Position numbers and translations under genes: made by a program. A stretch of DNA of 64,000 bases from Trochalopteron elliotii (taxonomy: Eukaryota > Chordata > Aves > Passeriformes > Leiothrichidae). Numbering within the stretch: position 1 is the first letter of the stretch; each line of letters opens with the position of its first letter. Below the pieces are notes generated by a model, which did not search any database, had not been told where the DNA came from, and was given only the letters and a program-made list of their open reading frames with translations. The stretch covers positions 2,784,051 to 2,848,050 of the forward strand of contig JANPWX010020199.1 in NCBI GenBank assembly GCA_024734555.1. The letters are read 5' to 3'. Positions 35,820-46,839 of this stretch are shown piece after piece.

Positions 35820-38405
35820 ATAAATCATCCACTTAAAGATTAAACTTAGCCCATGAACAAAATTCTGTAGCCAAAGCTCACAGACTATGTCACCATCAGC
35901 TTTGTTCAGAAACATTTACCATAACTGATAGAAAAATGAAAAGGTATAAAACATCACACATTTAGAGAGCAACGCTGAATGAAGAAGCCATTTACAATTG
36001 TCTCATACAGGTAAAAGAAAATTATGTATAATAAATTTGCAGATAAGCAAACACATAGGTAATATGAATTGATCTGAAGACAGAAGCAAGTGACAAATTG
36101 TGTTAGTTACAGTTTGCTAGCTTTTTAGATGTTCTGGCCTTTCAACCTTGTGTTAGCCAACGTGCCAGAAAAACAAAAATGGAAGAAAGACACAGAAGAT
36201 GTACCAACCTCTAGAATCTCAGCAGATTCATAGCGTTAAGACTCTGGGCTCCAAATGAATCAAAATAACTGCGAGTTTATTAAAAACAAAAAGGAAAAGT
36301 TGAGATAAGGTAAGGCTCAGACTTGGGGATGGGTGAGGTTGGCAGTAAACAGTTATTCTGGTGAATATGGGGTGAGGTTAATTACATTCATCTTCACAGA
36401 AAATAAATGTGTGCTGATATGTTTCATATACGGATGAAATAAACTCTTAAAAAAAAATCCCAAAACCCAACCCAAACCAGAAACTGCAATGCCTGCCAAC
36501 ATATGCCCTCATTCAACATCGTAGTGCTTAGGAAGACCAAGCATGGGCATATTAAAATTAATATGTATCTTCATCTTTTTTATTACTATGCCACAGTAGT
36601 AATCAACAATACCTACAGCTCCAGCAAGTGTTTCAGCCCGGTCAGAAATTGCATAAAGAAACAAAAGATATGATACTGAAATATGCATTAAACATGCATA
36701 AACATGATGTGGAAGAGTTTTTATATGAATTTTAAAATCACATTCATGTACAATACTGTAAAATCCATTTAGGCTCAAGCACCTTATTGTTTCAAGCCAT
36801 AGTGGGGCTGCTGTTGAAACATATTAACTCCACTTGAGCACAAACGGCCATTCTCTGGGCAGTTAAAACATACCCTTTCTTAAGCTTGAAGGGATTTCTG
36901 ACTGTTTTTTTCCATGGGAAATATTAAAAAAAAAAGCAACAAACCGATCCAACCAACCAAACAAATAACAAAAAAGGAAAAAAAATGAAAAACCACTTAC
37001 GGAGAAAAATCATAGCATGTCACAACACTTAATAACAGCTACAAATGCAGTAATTTTAAATAGTTTGCATTAGCTTGATGGGATAAATATTCTGAGGTAC
37101 TCAAGACCCTCAGGGAGGAGTGTCAAAGTGATAAGTCATAGTATGAAATTGCTATTTGAGTGCTGAATATCAATTATTTTTGATTTACTGTAATTTACTG
37201 TTAAATCTGCAAGTTTACCCAAAGCAATCACTGTATATTTTAAATGATGCATCAAGAACTTGAGAGGCAAAATATCCAGAAACAGCAAGAGAAAGAGAAA
37301 CACCCTCAGTCAATGTTCTAGTTAATTCCACCTACCGTATGTAAAAAAACTTATGGGAGAACTATGAGGTAAGAGGCACTGAGCATGACACTTTCCCAGA
37401 TAATTCTGCATCCAGGAAATTGCAGTTCTGCAAATTAATACAACTACATAAATTATCTTTGTGTGAGTTTACACTTGCAAAGAGCTGAACTACAAGTGGA
37501 ATGAGAGCCCACTCAGTCATGCTCACTACATGGCTGTTGCATGTAGTCAAGAAGATAAATTTTGTCTTGCTAAATGAAGCTGGTTGGAAAACAGAGAATC
37601 TGGTTTGGGGAACAATCTTATGCTTGTACCTCTTCATGTCATTTTATCCTGGCCTGTTAACACCTTTCTCATGCTTGTGAACCAACCTCTCCCTCTCCTC
37701 CAATCAACTTCCTGAGCAAGGAACTTCAGCATAGCTGTCTTGCCAAGTCTTTTGGAGAGCAGACATTACTTTGGACTGCGACTCAATGCAGCCAGCTTCA
37801 GTCACCTGAACACTAAATTAGGCAGCCAAATCTGGCTGCTGTAGACACCCAACACTGTCAGTGATGTGAGACAGGTAACTGCAAGAAGTGATGTACTGTA
37901 GCTCCTGATTATAAGCTAGAAGAAAATATGCTGTTCTCCATAAATTATTCAGGTGGGTCAAGAGTCTTGGCTGGTAATCAGTTGATATGTAGTTGTTTCA
38001 CTGATTTGAAATTAATCTAAAGCACATTGGTCTAAAGCACATCAATCTAAAGCAGGGTATTATTTAACTAGAATACACGTACCCATCATGTAACTGGCTG
38101 TATTTGCAAAATCTCTGCTTGAAGATATCAGTAATTTAAGGCTAAATCTGCACTGTACTACAAATAGAAATTTCTACCTATGACAAGTCCAAATCTGTTC
38201 TGCTCCCGTGCTACAAGACAACAAGTCTTTGATCAGGCACAAGATTAAAGAGTGTTAAGAAAATGAGTCATGAGAAATTTTCAGAACTCTGCTGTCCAAA
38301 GCCCACTAAATGAGTATTATTTTGACTGTCATTTCCTATCCTTTCAGCAACACTACTGAACCTTCAAGGAGCATCTAGTTGATGCACTTACTCATGTCAT
38401 TAATT
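35820..38405. other. Unique sequence, no gene recognised
   Basis: AT-rich unique DNA. An A-rich, CCAA-rich string lies at about 36925-37000. A 91-codon minus frame (37362-37637) and an 89-codon minus frame (36509-36778) match nothing. No mobile element was seen before the CR1 tail at 38408. Confidence 0.4.
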
Positions 38406-38407
38406 TT

Positions 38408-38490
38408 AGGTGGTGCTGTAAAGAGCAGGGAGTTGGACTCAATCCTTAGGTGTCCTTTCAACTTATAATATCATATGAGATTCTGTGAAC
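38408..38490 (+). mobile_element. CR1/SINE-type 3' tail fragment, plus orientation
   Basis: GGTGCTGTAAAGAGCAGGGA, then GTTGGACTCAATCCTTAGG, TGTCCTTTCAACTT and GATTCTGTGAA form the plus-strand version of the CR1 3' terminus. Only the tail is preserved. It could equally be the tail of a SINE whose tRNA head is lost. Confidence 0.6.
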
Positions 38491-39174
38491 CTTACACCTG
38501 GTCCATCATACAATATAGTAATGCTCTTTGCAGGTGCAGATCAAAAGCTATAATGCTATTCATTCTTATCCTACAAGCTCTTGTTCTGGTTGTGGCCCCA
38601 AATTCTTTTTTAAGTCCACGAAATTCTCTCATGCACACACAATTTTCTGAAACCAGTGAGCTAATCAGTATTTTTTCAGGTACTGTTTGTCTGCATTAAA
38701 AAAGTAAATACTTGCAGAAGTTACCCAACACAGACTTTGTGTTATGGAAAAAGCATCTTTTACCTGATCCATATTGTCAAAAATACAAACAACCAGCAAA
38801 GCTAACTATAATGCCTACAATACTTATACACAAGACTCTGAAAAGACTCACATTCAGACCTTGCTTCCATATCTTACTACTACATGGCTGTATCTTCTTT
38901 TATTTTACAATGCTGATTTCATGACAAGTTATCTAAAAATAAGTGTTCTCTGAGTGATTTTAAACACCCAGTGCTGGAAACTAGAGTTATTGTGATTGAA
39001 GAGCTTCACTTTAAGAAGTTCAAGGAGCTCATTCTACAATTTTAAAGTAATGGAAATTTTTAACTGCTAGCCATGAAGCAAAATTATTTAAAAACAAGTT
39101 GATGAGTGAGTGAACAAGATGAACCAAGCCATCAATCTCCTATTGCTGCAAAGCAGTACATATATAACAGGGGC

Positions 39175-39355
39175 TGTAAAACACTGGAGGAGCCTGGCCA
39201 GGGCAGTGGTGGAGTCGCCTCCTCTGGAGGGATTTAGGAGACATGCAGATAGGCACTTGGGAACATGGTTTAGTGGTGGGCTTGGCAGTGTTAGCTGGAC
39301 TCAATGACCTTGTAGATATCTTCCAACCTAAAAACTTTTAATGATTCTATGTATT
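39175..39355 (+). mobile_element. CR1 LINE 3' fragment, plus orientation
   Basis: AACACTGGAGGAGCCTGGCC, GTGGTGGAGTCGCC, a CTGGAGGGATTTAGGAGACA block, GGTTTAGTGGTGGGCTTGGC, GTTAGCTGGACTCAATGACC and ATGATTCTATG are consecutive conserved pieces of a CR1 3' end in sense orientation. The upstream reverse transcriptase is missing. Confidence 0.9.
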
Positions 39356-39538
39356 ACTGGGGTGGAGGGAGGGATGGACAGAGGATGCATCTGAAACATT
39401 GTGTCCTCTTTTGTACTTCCAACTACAAGAGAGAGACCAACATTTTAGAGAATTCTGGAGGAGGGGGCCTCTAAGAGAGGGTGCTGGAGTAGAGTGACCA
39501 TGACTAAAGGCTAAAGAAGGTGAAGTAGTTTACCCGAA

Positions 39539-40306
39539 TGTCCTGGTTACATCTGGAGTGGGGTGCCAGTAGCACCATGTGGGTGTAACCAAGGTGTGTA
39601 TTCCACCCCAGCCCAGCCCCTCCCCCTGTAATTTCTGGTGACCTGCCTAGGGCACACCTGACACTCGGGCTACAAGCTGGTGTTAGATGAGATGAAGAAA
39701 AAGAGGCAATCCTTTGAGGCAGGGTAGTGCTTATTTTTTCTTCACAACAAAAACTCAGCTGTGATAACTCTCCTCTGGGGAAACATGGACACATTTATAT
39801 CCAGCCTGAGTGGTCATCTCGGCTAATAGGCTATGATAAACTCAATGGGACTAGCATGACAGGCAGCTACAATGACACAGACCATCAAAGACCCCCAAAT
39901 ATCCCACGACTCGCAGAATTATTGCACCATCAATTGTGAAACAACCCGCCCAGGGGAAGGTACTGAGGGGTCCCAGCTGAACCTGGGCATACATAATCTT
40001 TGGCTTGGGGATTTCAGACACCACTATTTGACAGATCCAGAGGAGGACCAGAACTTCAACAAGATTGTGAACACTCCTTTTGCAAGACTGTGACCATCAC
40101 TCTGAGCAAGAGGGTGTCATATTGCACTCAGACTTTGTGTTAGAACCAGTTTAGTTTGTACTCAGACTTTAGGTTAGAACCACTTTACTCTTTATCATTG
40201 TGTGTATTGTAATCTCTTGTGTAAATTGTAATTCTGGCCTGTAATCTCTCTTGAGGTAGTTGAGTGGGGTTCATCTCTCCCACCAGTTCACTTTTAAACC
40301 AGGACA
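39539..40306 (-). mobile_element. LTR of an ERVL-like element, 768 bp, near-perfect 5-bp duplication
   Basis: The ends are inverted repeats of 10 bases (TGTCCTGGTT at 39539, AACCAGGACA ending at 40306). Flanks are CCGAA (39534-39538) and CTGAA (40307-40311), differing by one C-to-T at a CpG, the expected methylation decay. Minus orientation is favoured: a minus-strand TATAAA (plus 39794-39799) is followed about 60 bases on by an AATAAG polyadenylation variant (plus 39730-39735) and then a U5-sized remainder. TGTCCTGGTT...CCAGGACA ends resemble avian ERVL-class LTRs, and 5-bp duplications fit that class. No internal gene is attached. Confidence 0.78.
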
Positions 40307-40364
40307 CTGAAGAAGCAAAGGCTTGAGGACCACCTACCTGCTATATTCCACAACCAAAAGTGGA

Positions 40365-40605
40365 GTGCCAGAGAAGACGGATCCTTGTCAGAGGTCCACC
40401 AAAAGAAGGGCAAGAGTCAGGAGTCACACCTTACAAAAGAAGTAATTCAAATTGTACACAAGGAAAAACCTCTTCCCCTTGTGCATCGTTAAGCATTGCA
40501 ACAGGTTGACTAAGATGGCTGGAGTGTCCTTGTCCCTGGATAAAATACAAGGTGAAAAAAACCCTGGTACCTCAGATCTACTGTTGAAGTAGAAAAGAAG
40601 ATTGG
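40365..40605 (+). mobile_element. Divergent CR1 fragment, plus orientation
   Basis: Phrases such as GTCAGGAGTCACACC, ACACAAGGAAAAACCTCTTC, AGCATTGCAACAGGTTGACT and GTGTCCTTGTCCCTGGAT parallel the CR1 segment downstream of the reverse transcriptase (ending HWHRLP-like, then the 3' UTR). It is strongly diverged and the exact ends are uncertain. Confidence 0.5.
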
Positions 40606-40609
40606 AATC

Positions 40610-41235
40610 AATAGGTGCCATTGATTTCTTTCAAGCTGAACTTTTTTTATTATTATTTATTTATACCGTCTTTATGTTCCCATGGGTGTGTGCCTCCCCT
40701 TCCTGGGGGCGGCATCCAGGATAGTGTCTGGGAGCAGGTCAGCCCACAGAAGGGGACAGGAGGGACTCTGTGACTTGTTGGTCTGGGTGTGCCTTGCAAA
40801 GCAGGGCTTGGTGGTACCCGCTCACGAAAGGGGAAAACCCATGCTGTAGTAACACTGCTCTGAGCACATGGATCTCTTTGTTCTCATAGGATACTTTTCC
40901 AGCGTGGTACTTTTTAAAACTTCAAGTGGCTATTTTCCAAACTTGGTTTCCTTTTAGGACTACTACCAGATGAAGAATATCAGGAACAGAAGGATAAATA
41001 GATAAAGGAGACAGAAACGGGGCTTGCATGGCCAGCGCTTGTTTACTTTCATAGCAGGGGGATGGGGGTAGCAGGTTGGAACCACCTGAGTGACTCCACT
41101 ACCTGCCTTTCAGGGTCGGTGTGAAGAAACAGACTATTTTTCGTGGTTGGGGGATTGTAGCAGAATTTCTCAGAGAGTGAGGGCATGATTTATATTTGGA
41201 TTGAGGTTTGAGCTACCCCAGCCTGGGCCCCAGAT
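40610..41235. other. Unassigned sequence between retroelements
   Basis: Moderately GC-rich in parts (about 40680-40800), with no open frame of note and no family recognised. It lies between CR1 and LTR-like sequence and may be the interior of an old element, but nothing seen confirms it. Confidence 0.3.
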
Positions 41236-41239
41236 CCAG

Positions 41240-41545
41240 GCCTGTGAAGCCTGTGGCACAGTTAGAAAAGTATGTGGTGCAGTTAGAAATTATGTTAAGG
41301 TATTATCACAGGAGAGTGGCTTTTATAGGTATTAATAGATATAGTTTGTAGTGTGAACACTTTAGCCACCTTAAGAATGAAATAAACAATGTCTGTTTGC
41401 ATTTTTCCTTATGCTGTATACCAATGAGAAAATATTTGTAATTGTAAACTATATTGAAGTGTATATAACCTGCCATTTTAGACTGAATAAACTGGAGAAC
41501 GTATGTTGACCATATTGGTTGGATCTGCGTTGCTCTGTCCAGCTT
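41240..41545 (+). mobile_element. LTR-like sequence (ERVK-type), ends unresolved
   Basis: Contains a TATA box (GTATATAACC near 41462) followed about 25 bases later by AATAAA (GAATAAACTGG near 41485), the compact promoter and polyadenylation arrangement of retroviral LTRs. The 5' side begins with two imperfect copies of a 21-base unit (TGTGGCACAGTTAGAAAAGTA and TGTGGTGCAGTTAGAAATTA). A U5-like stretch follows to about 41545. I could not find TG...CA ends with matching flanking duplications, so it may be truncated. Confidence 0.5.
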
Positions 41546-41549
41546 CCCA

Positions 41550-42180
41550 TGTTTTAAGGGGTTCCCTGTTTTCAGGGGATTACAGAAATAAACCATGTTT
41601 TTTTCATTTACTTCAACTTCAGGTGGAGGTGCCCTTAGTTTTTAACTTGCTGGTTCCTTTTTTTTCCTGCTACATTCGGACATGAGTGGCTATTTTTTTT
41701 TCTTTGCAATTTCAGGTATGTTTTTAACTTGTCCTGAGATCCCTTTTACTTTCTGATGTTACAAAGTCTCTCTTTTTTTTCTCCAGATTGCACATTTGCA
41801 CCCCAGTTCTGTCTGAAAAGTCCCGTATAAGTTTTCTGCTCTTGGGTTTTTTATAGACTCATTTTGACAAGTCTTTTGAGCTGTTTCTTCTCAAATTACA
41901 GTCTTAAACTGCTAAATTATAATCAAAATAAAAATAAACGTCTCACTGACTACTGCAAACTGGGTACTTCGTTCACTTGCCAGAAATGGCTTTCCACGAT
42001 AACTCAGGTCCCTTGGTTTAATTCCCTGATTCCTCTTTGGATATGTGGCGTTTCTCTGCCTGCAGACTCCAGCTCTGCCCATCTCAGTAGTTATCTCCTC
42101 CATTCAGAAATTTGGTTCTTGGGACTCAGTCCTGCATTTAAAGAATGGTGTTCCGGCTAAGATCCTCTCTCATAGGCATG
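41550..42180. other. Unassigned T-rich and mixed sequence
   Basis: T-rich segments alternate with unique DNA; small ORFs (98 codons plus at 41864-42160) are unrecognised. No transposon end was seen until the LTR at 42187. Confidence 0.35.
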
Positions 42181-42186
42181 AGGATT

Positions 42187-42433
42187 TGTCCTGGTTTAGG
42201 ACAAATTAGGGGAAGGTCTCCAGAAGGAGCCCCCCAGAAAACAAACCTCCACCACCCCTTCCCCACCAGCTCTAGGTTTGAGAAGGAATTCCTCAGAGGA
42301 GAAGTGGAAAAAACCTATTTATTGACAAATAAACAAAAACACTCCCCANNGGGGGCAGCTGTTAGACATAACAATGTAGTACACAGGGACAAAGCTGCAC
42401 GATTGGGATAGGAGGCACAGTCAACCCAGGACA
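42187..42433 (-). mobile_element. Short LTR with 5-bp duplication, containing a 2-N gap
   Basis: Terminal inverted repeats TGTCCTGG (42187-42194) and CCAGGACA (ending 42433). Perfect 5-bp flanks GGATT at 42182-42186 and 42434-42438. On the minus strand an AATAAA (plus 42318-42323) precedes about 130 bases of U5-like sequence ending CTAAACCAGGACA, so minus orientation is favoured. Two N at 42349-42350 mark a join of unknown length in U3, so the 247-base length is a minimum. It is an ERVL-like solo LTR. Confidence 0.75.
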
Positions 42434-42439
42434 GGATTT

Positions 42440-43190
42440 AATCCGGAAAACCCCTCTTCAGCTTTCAAATCCACAAAGGTGTATTTTTCACAAGCAAAAC
42501 CCACCAAGAGCTAGCATTGAAAAACCTGAACCAAGGGCAAAATATGGCCTAGCTGATGGAGGGCTGGTCAGCAAGAACTCAAGTCAGACATCTTAATATA
42601 AAATGTCCAAATTCAAGCGCCACGTGATGGAATCTTGCATGGGGTCAGATGTGATAAACCCCATGAAGGTCCATCACCTCACCACAGCCCTCACAGAGAA
42701 ATGGCTTAAAATAATTTTGCAAGACAACTCTTCAAGTGTGTTTCGTAAAGCCAAGGTTTTAATAAAAGATAAAGTAACAAACAATACAGAAACAAAATAA
42801 AAAGCTGAGCACAGGTGTCAGAGAAACCTCTGACATCTTGCTAAGACACCTGAAAAAGCGGTGAGCACCTCTGAGCTTGTTCTTAAGTACAGGATGACCA
42901 AGGAGGAGCAATTTTGGCTTACTTCCAATAGAAGCAGGTTTTGAGAAACATTTCCAAAGCCCAGTGGATGCTCCCATGCTGGCCAATGCTGATGAAAAGG
43001 GCACAGAACTTTCTAGTTTGGCTCCTTATATGTTCAAAGGTAAACAGAAGTTTTTTTCCTTAAATAGAATAATTTGCTTAGGTATAAAAATGTACTTCTA
43101 CAGTCGCAGGCTGAAATAAGAGCAATGTATTGGAAACAGCAGTGGAATAGGGCAACAAACTGTAACAGCAACAACATTAATGACGCAATG
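42440..43190. other. Unassigned, possibly LTR-derived sequence
   Basis: On the minus strand there is a CTATTGG (CCAAT-type) box, a TACTTAAG string and an ATTAAA polyadenylation variant in the order expected for an LTR (about 43000 down to 42740). Candidate TG...CA ends with AAGG flanks exist (about 42481 and 43035), but a 4-base match is weak. It lies immediately downstream of the ERVL pol remnant in the minus direction. Confidence 0.3.
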
Positions 43191-43194
43191 TAGA

Positions 43195-44990
43195 AAAATG
43201 TGTACAGAGTGTACAGCTTATACTGAAGTTCCAAAGTGTTCAGCACTGCAGTGCTCAGTGATGGGTGTGACTTCATTCAGACCACGATAGTTCACTGTCA
43301 GTCTCCACTCTCCACTGGACTTACACACTGGTCATAAAAGACAACTAAAGGTTGAGTGAGTCTTGCTGGCTCTCCAGGGCCATCTCATGGCTGGCGTTCA
43401 GAGTCCTGGCTGGCATGGTGTTGTCAATGGTGCACTGCTGTGGTAGTGGTTGGTACCTGCTGTTCTTCGACCCTCAGCAGTCCTCAGCAGAAGGGTTCTC
43501 TGAGAGACCAGGGGAGGTATTCAGCTGTCTAACTTCTTCTGTCTCCACAGCAGTTCCCCCAAAAGCCCAGCAAGGCCCTTTTTGTATCCCTGAAATACCC
43601 TTTCCTGAGGGAATCTGCCAATGAAGTACAGGACCTCTGGGCCAGTCACAATGAGATGTGTTTGCCATTCATTCCGTCAGGGTCACTTCAGCTTCCAGTA
43701 CAGTCAGCTGTCCAGCTCCCTGTCACCTCAGAAATAGAGATGGACTCTGCCCCTACATATCTTGATGCCATCAGGATACATTGTGCTCTGGGGTCAACTA
43801 AATCTTTACACTCCTGTGGGTCTGATGTGCCAAGCCATTGGATCCACACAGTCCAATAGATTTGATTGTCCTGTTCTTCCACATGGCTGGAGGCAGGGCC
43901 TCTGTAGTTGTGGTCATGGTACTCATGGATTTTTCTTGTAAATATGAACTGGAGATCCTTTCAATTGGACCAGAAGCAACACCAGCCCTTTGATTCTGTG
44001 TGAGGATTTGCCCATTGAAAACTTGAGCTGTGCTTATCTTTGAGTTTCCTCTGATGTTTGCAACTCATATACCTGTGCCACCAGGGCAGAGGTGGATTTT
44101 CTATCCCACTTTCTCACATCTTCTTTCGCTGTGTTCACACAGCAAAAACCACAGGTTACCTTGTGGTTTATACCCTCTCTCTTGAGCAGGAGGGTACTTG
44201 CTCCCAAAAGCAGAAACTCTGGTCCATAAAGGAGGGGCATGGGACATTTCCTCTCTCATCTGCTCAAGTCTTTTCAGTCTGTCCACAGTCTTGGACAGTC
44301 TTTCCACAGACAAGGTGCAGATCAGCAGGGAGGAAAAAAAGATGATCATCATATTGCTGTAGCTAGTAACCACCTAAAGTACTTTGCTTGTTCTCCTCCT
44401 TTCATGGACATCAATGCCAATGAGTTGGTGCATGATGATCGTGTGCTCCATACAAACTTTTGCCACGTGGATGGTGCAGACTGGACCTCATCTGGATCTA
44501 CAGGGGACTGCACATTATTTGAATCCCTAGAGATTACCTCCAGCACAACCCGTTCTCTCAGGTACTGGGTACCTTCCTCTATGGTGTCACACGTGCCTGG
44601 GTGCACTATTAGATCATCCTTGAGAGAGCACCTTTCTCTCACACTTGACAGGAGTCATCTGCAAAGGCTGAGAGCTTCTGTCCTCTTCCCAAACTCCTTG
44701 TCAATGCCCACATCCTGGGACAGGGATCCCAGCTGCTTGGCCTCATTACCATCTAGTTTCATATCGTGGGCTGTGATATTGCAGCACTGGTGCAGCCAGG
44801 TCAGACTGGTGGCTGAAATCTTGCACACTCTGCAGTTCTCCCAGGGACAGGGATTGGTGATTATCTCTGGCCCTTCCTCTTCCTCCTGTTCTATCAGCAT
44901 GGGCTGTTCCTGCAGTTCTGATGCAGTTTGAGTGGCTACAGTGGCTGTTGGTCTGATTTCTTCTTTCTACCTCTGAGGGTGCTATCAAGT
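43195..44990 (-). pseudogene. ERVL-type endogenous retrovirus remnant: gag, protease, start of reverse transcriptase
   Basis: Reading the minus strand from 44990 downward, broken frames follow retroviral order. Gag-like pieces: 44900-44655, 44642-44349 (with SRDSNNVQSPVDPDEVQ) and 44373-44034 (a coiled-coil-like stretch, then PQGNLWFLLCEHSE and DVRKWDRKSTSAL). Protease-region pieces: 43882-43688 (DPQECKDLVDPRAQC) and 43668-43474 (ETEEVRQL). A reverse-transcriptase start follows near 43276-43220 (LSTAVLNTLELQYKL), then similarity fades. Frameshifts, stops and loss of most of pol show it is long dead. The pattern resembles avian ERVL (class III) from family knowledge, not a search. No env, integrase or full reverse-transcriptase core is present. 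Confidence 0.75.
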
Positions 44991-44999
44991 GATGAGCAG

Positions 45000-45970
45000 T
45001 GTCTGATAAACAATAGCCAGGGCCCAGCTATAGACCACAGATCATCTACCTAGAACTTGCGAAATATTGAAATATTTCTTGCTGCACTGGTTGGTTTCAT
45101 AAATGAACAACTTCTTTTTTTGGAGTTAATTAAATGATCTGCAAAATACTTACAGAATTTGGACTCCTCTGGGGTTTTAACTCTCTCCATAATTTTTAGC
45201 TACCATCTTCTGGTTCTATTTTCATTTCTAGTATCGTGAACTAATAGTTAATGAAGTACAATTGAAATTCTATTTAGTGAGGGCCAGGAGGACTGTTAGA
45301 CACTAATGCTGTTTAGAGTAAAAAGTTGGTGAAAGTCCAGATCTAAGTTTCTCTGCAAGGCTAAGTGAATAATTGACAAGTGATAATTTAAACTGGTTGA
45401 TTGAGACTCTCCAGGGAATACCATGCTGTAATGCAAGTCACTTAGGGAGTATTACTGTACCCTTAGAAATTATGGCCATGAAAAAATATTGCATTGCAGA
45501 TATATTTTGTAAAACTCTATGTATACTTTTGATTCCTCTCAAAGAGGATGGTTTAACTTCACACATTAAGGAAAGAAAACCCTACACAACTTGACACTTT
45601 AAATGCTTAGTAGTAGATATTGGATAATCAGGGACTGTTTAGATTTTTAAATTACAACTAGAAACACAGCAGTGTAGCTCTTAAGTCAATAGACAAGAAT
45701 TGCTGATTTTAAAACCATAAATATTTCAAAGTAATTTATAGCACAGTACTGTAAGATTTAAAAACAATTCTTAGGAAGATATACTGCTGTACTGAAATTC
45801 TGCTTACATCATACCCAAGTCTTTAAATGCCACATATCTAAAATACTACTTTCGGCTCAATAAAAAAATAGATTGATGATACATGTTGTCACAATGAGTC
45901 CCATATTTTTCTAAAGCTTAATAGAAATTAACTGCCTTTGCAGACCTCTTCAACAGCAACTGTGTTGGCA
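45000..45970. other. Unique AT-rich sequence, nothing recognised
   Basis: AT-rich DNA between the ERVL remnant and an LTR-like block. A 73-codon plus frame (45373-45594) is unrecognised. Confidence 0.4.
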
Positions 45971-45974
45971 TGTT

Positions 45975-46315
45975 TGTCAACCCTCACCTTCTGCATAAGA
46001 GATGGGAGCTTACTCTGAGGGTCTGAACAGGACCTATCTTGGACATATGGGAGGCATGATTGTCGTACAGCTGGCTGGCACATTCCTACATCCTGTCAAA
46101 TTTTTTAGGCGAGAATAAAGAATTGCCAATTTTGTAAATAATTTAAATCTTTGGCTCTTTTTCTGATCCTGTGGAGAGGGAAAGTACATGCATGCATCTG
46201 ACCTACCCTGTTCTACATAAAGAGAAACAGAACTCCAACTCATAATTTGGATGCCCCCTGCTGAACCTTCACACAGATGGTTCCTGATTATCAGTATCCT
46301 GATTATCACTGCACA
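45975..46315 (+). mobile_element. Probable LTR, boundaries tentative
   Basis: An AATAAA (46114-46119, in GAGAATAAAGAATTG) followed by a TTTGGCTCTTTT string has the look of an avian retroviral R-U5 region. The candidate unit begins TGTCAACC at 45975 and ends GCACA at 46315, flanked by CATGTT (45969-45974) and CATTTT (46316-46321), five of six matching. The U5 would be rather long (about 200 bases), so the 3' end may be wrong. Confidence 0.4.
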
Positions 46316-46319
46316 CATT

Positions 46320-46830
46320 TTTTTTGGTAAAGAATGACAAACCTAACTTGGTAATGGATGAAGGGTTTGTGAACAGCTGACTGTGGTTGCTTCTTGCCAA
46401 AGGAAAAAAGGGAAAAAAGCACAGAGCTTTTTAACACAAGCTTGATGCATCATGTTTGGATCAGATTCAGATCTTATACAGAGGTGGCTCTGTAAGGATC
46501 ACAGCCTGTGTATAATGTCTACATTTAGGATTATATTTTGAAACTTCTGCTGTTCTGACACACAGGGTGGTGACTGGGGGAAGGGAAAAAGTCAGCTTTG
46601 TGAATGTGATGTGCCGCATGGTCTCCCCTGTCTTCTCATGTCAGAAACCATTCTCCTTCCCAATCTAAGCTAAAGATTCTTTTATCCACATACTGCTACC
46701 TCAGAAATAGGTATCAGGCCTCCTTTCCTACATTAGTGGTTTGTAAAAACTCCTCTGGCCCCAAAAATCTTGAATTTCATACTCAGATGGAAAAAAAAAA
46801 AAGAAAAAAAGAAACAAAACAACAACTTCT
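46320..46830. other. Unique sequence with an A-rich tract
   Basis: No gene was recognised. An A-rich tract with a few G lies at 46789-46818, immediately before the target site of the solo LTR at 46840. Confidence 0.45.
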
Positions 46831-46839
46831 CTCAGTAGT

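Noticed and set aside
40925..41696. 12-base direct repeat AGTGGCTATTTT on both sides of about 760 bases, as a target-site duplication
   Set aside because: The inner edges show no transposon ends, and a few 12-base repeats within 1 kb are expected by chance in this window.
42481..43035. LTR with AAGG flanks
   Set aside because: Only a 4-base match chosen among many candidate ends, and promoter signals sit awkwardly; kept as unassigned.
44239..44931. 230-codon plus-strand open frame as a gene
   Set aside because: It lies fully antisense to a recognisable ERVL gag remnant, and its product has no family resemblance.
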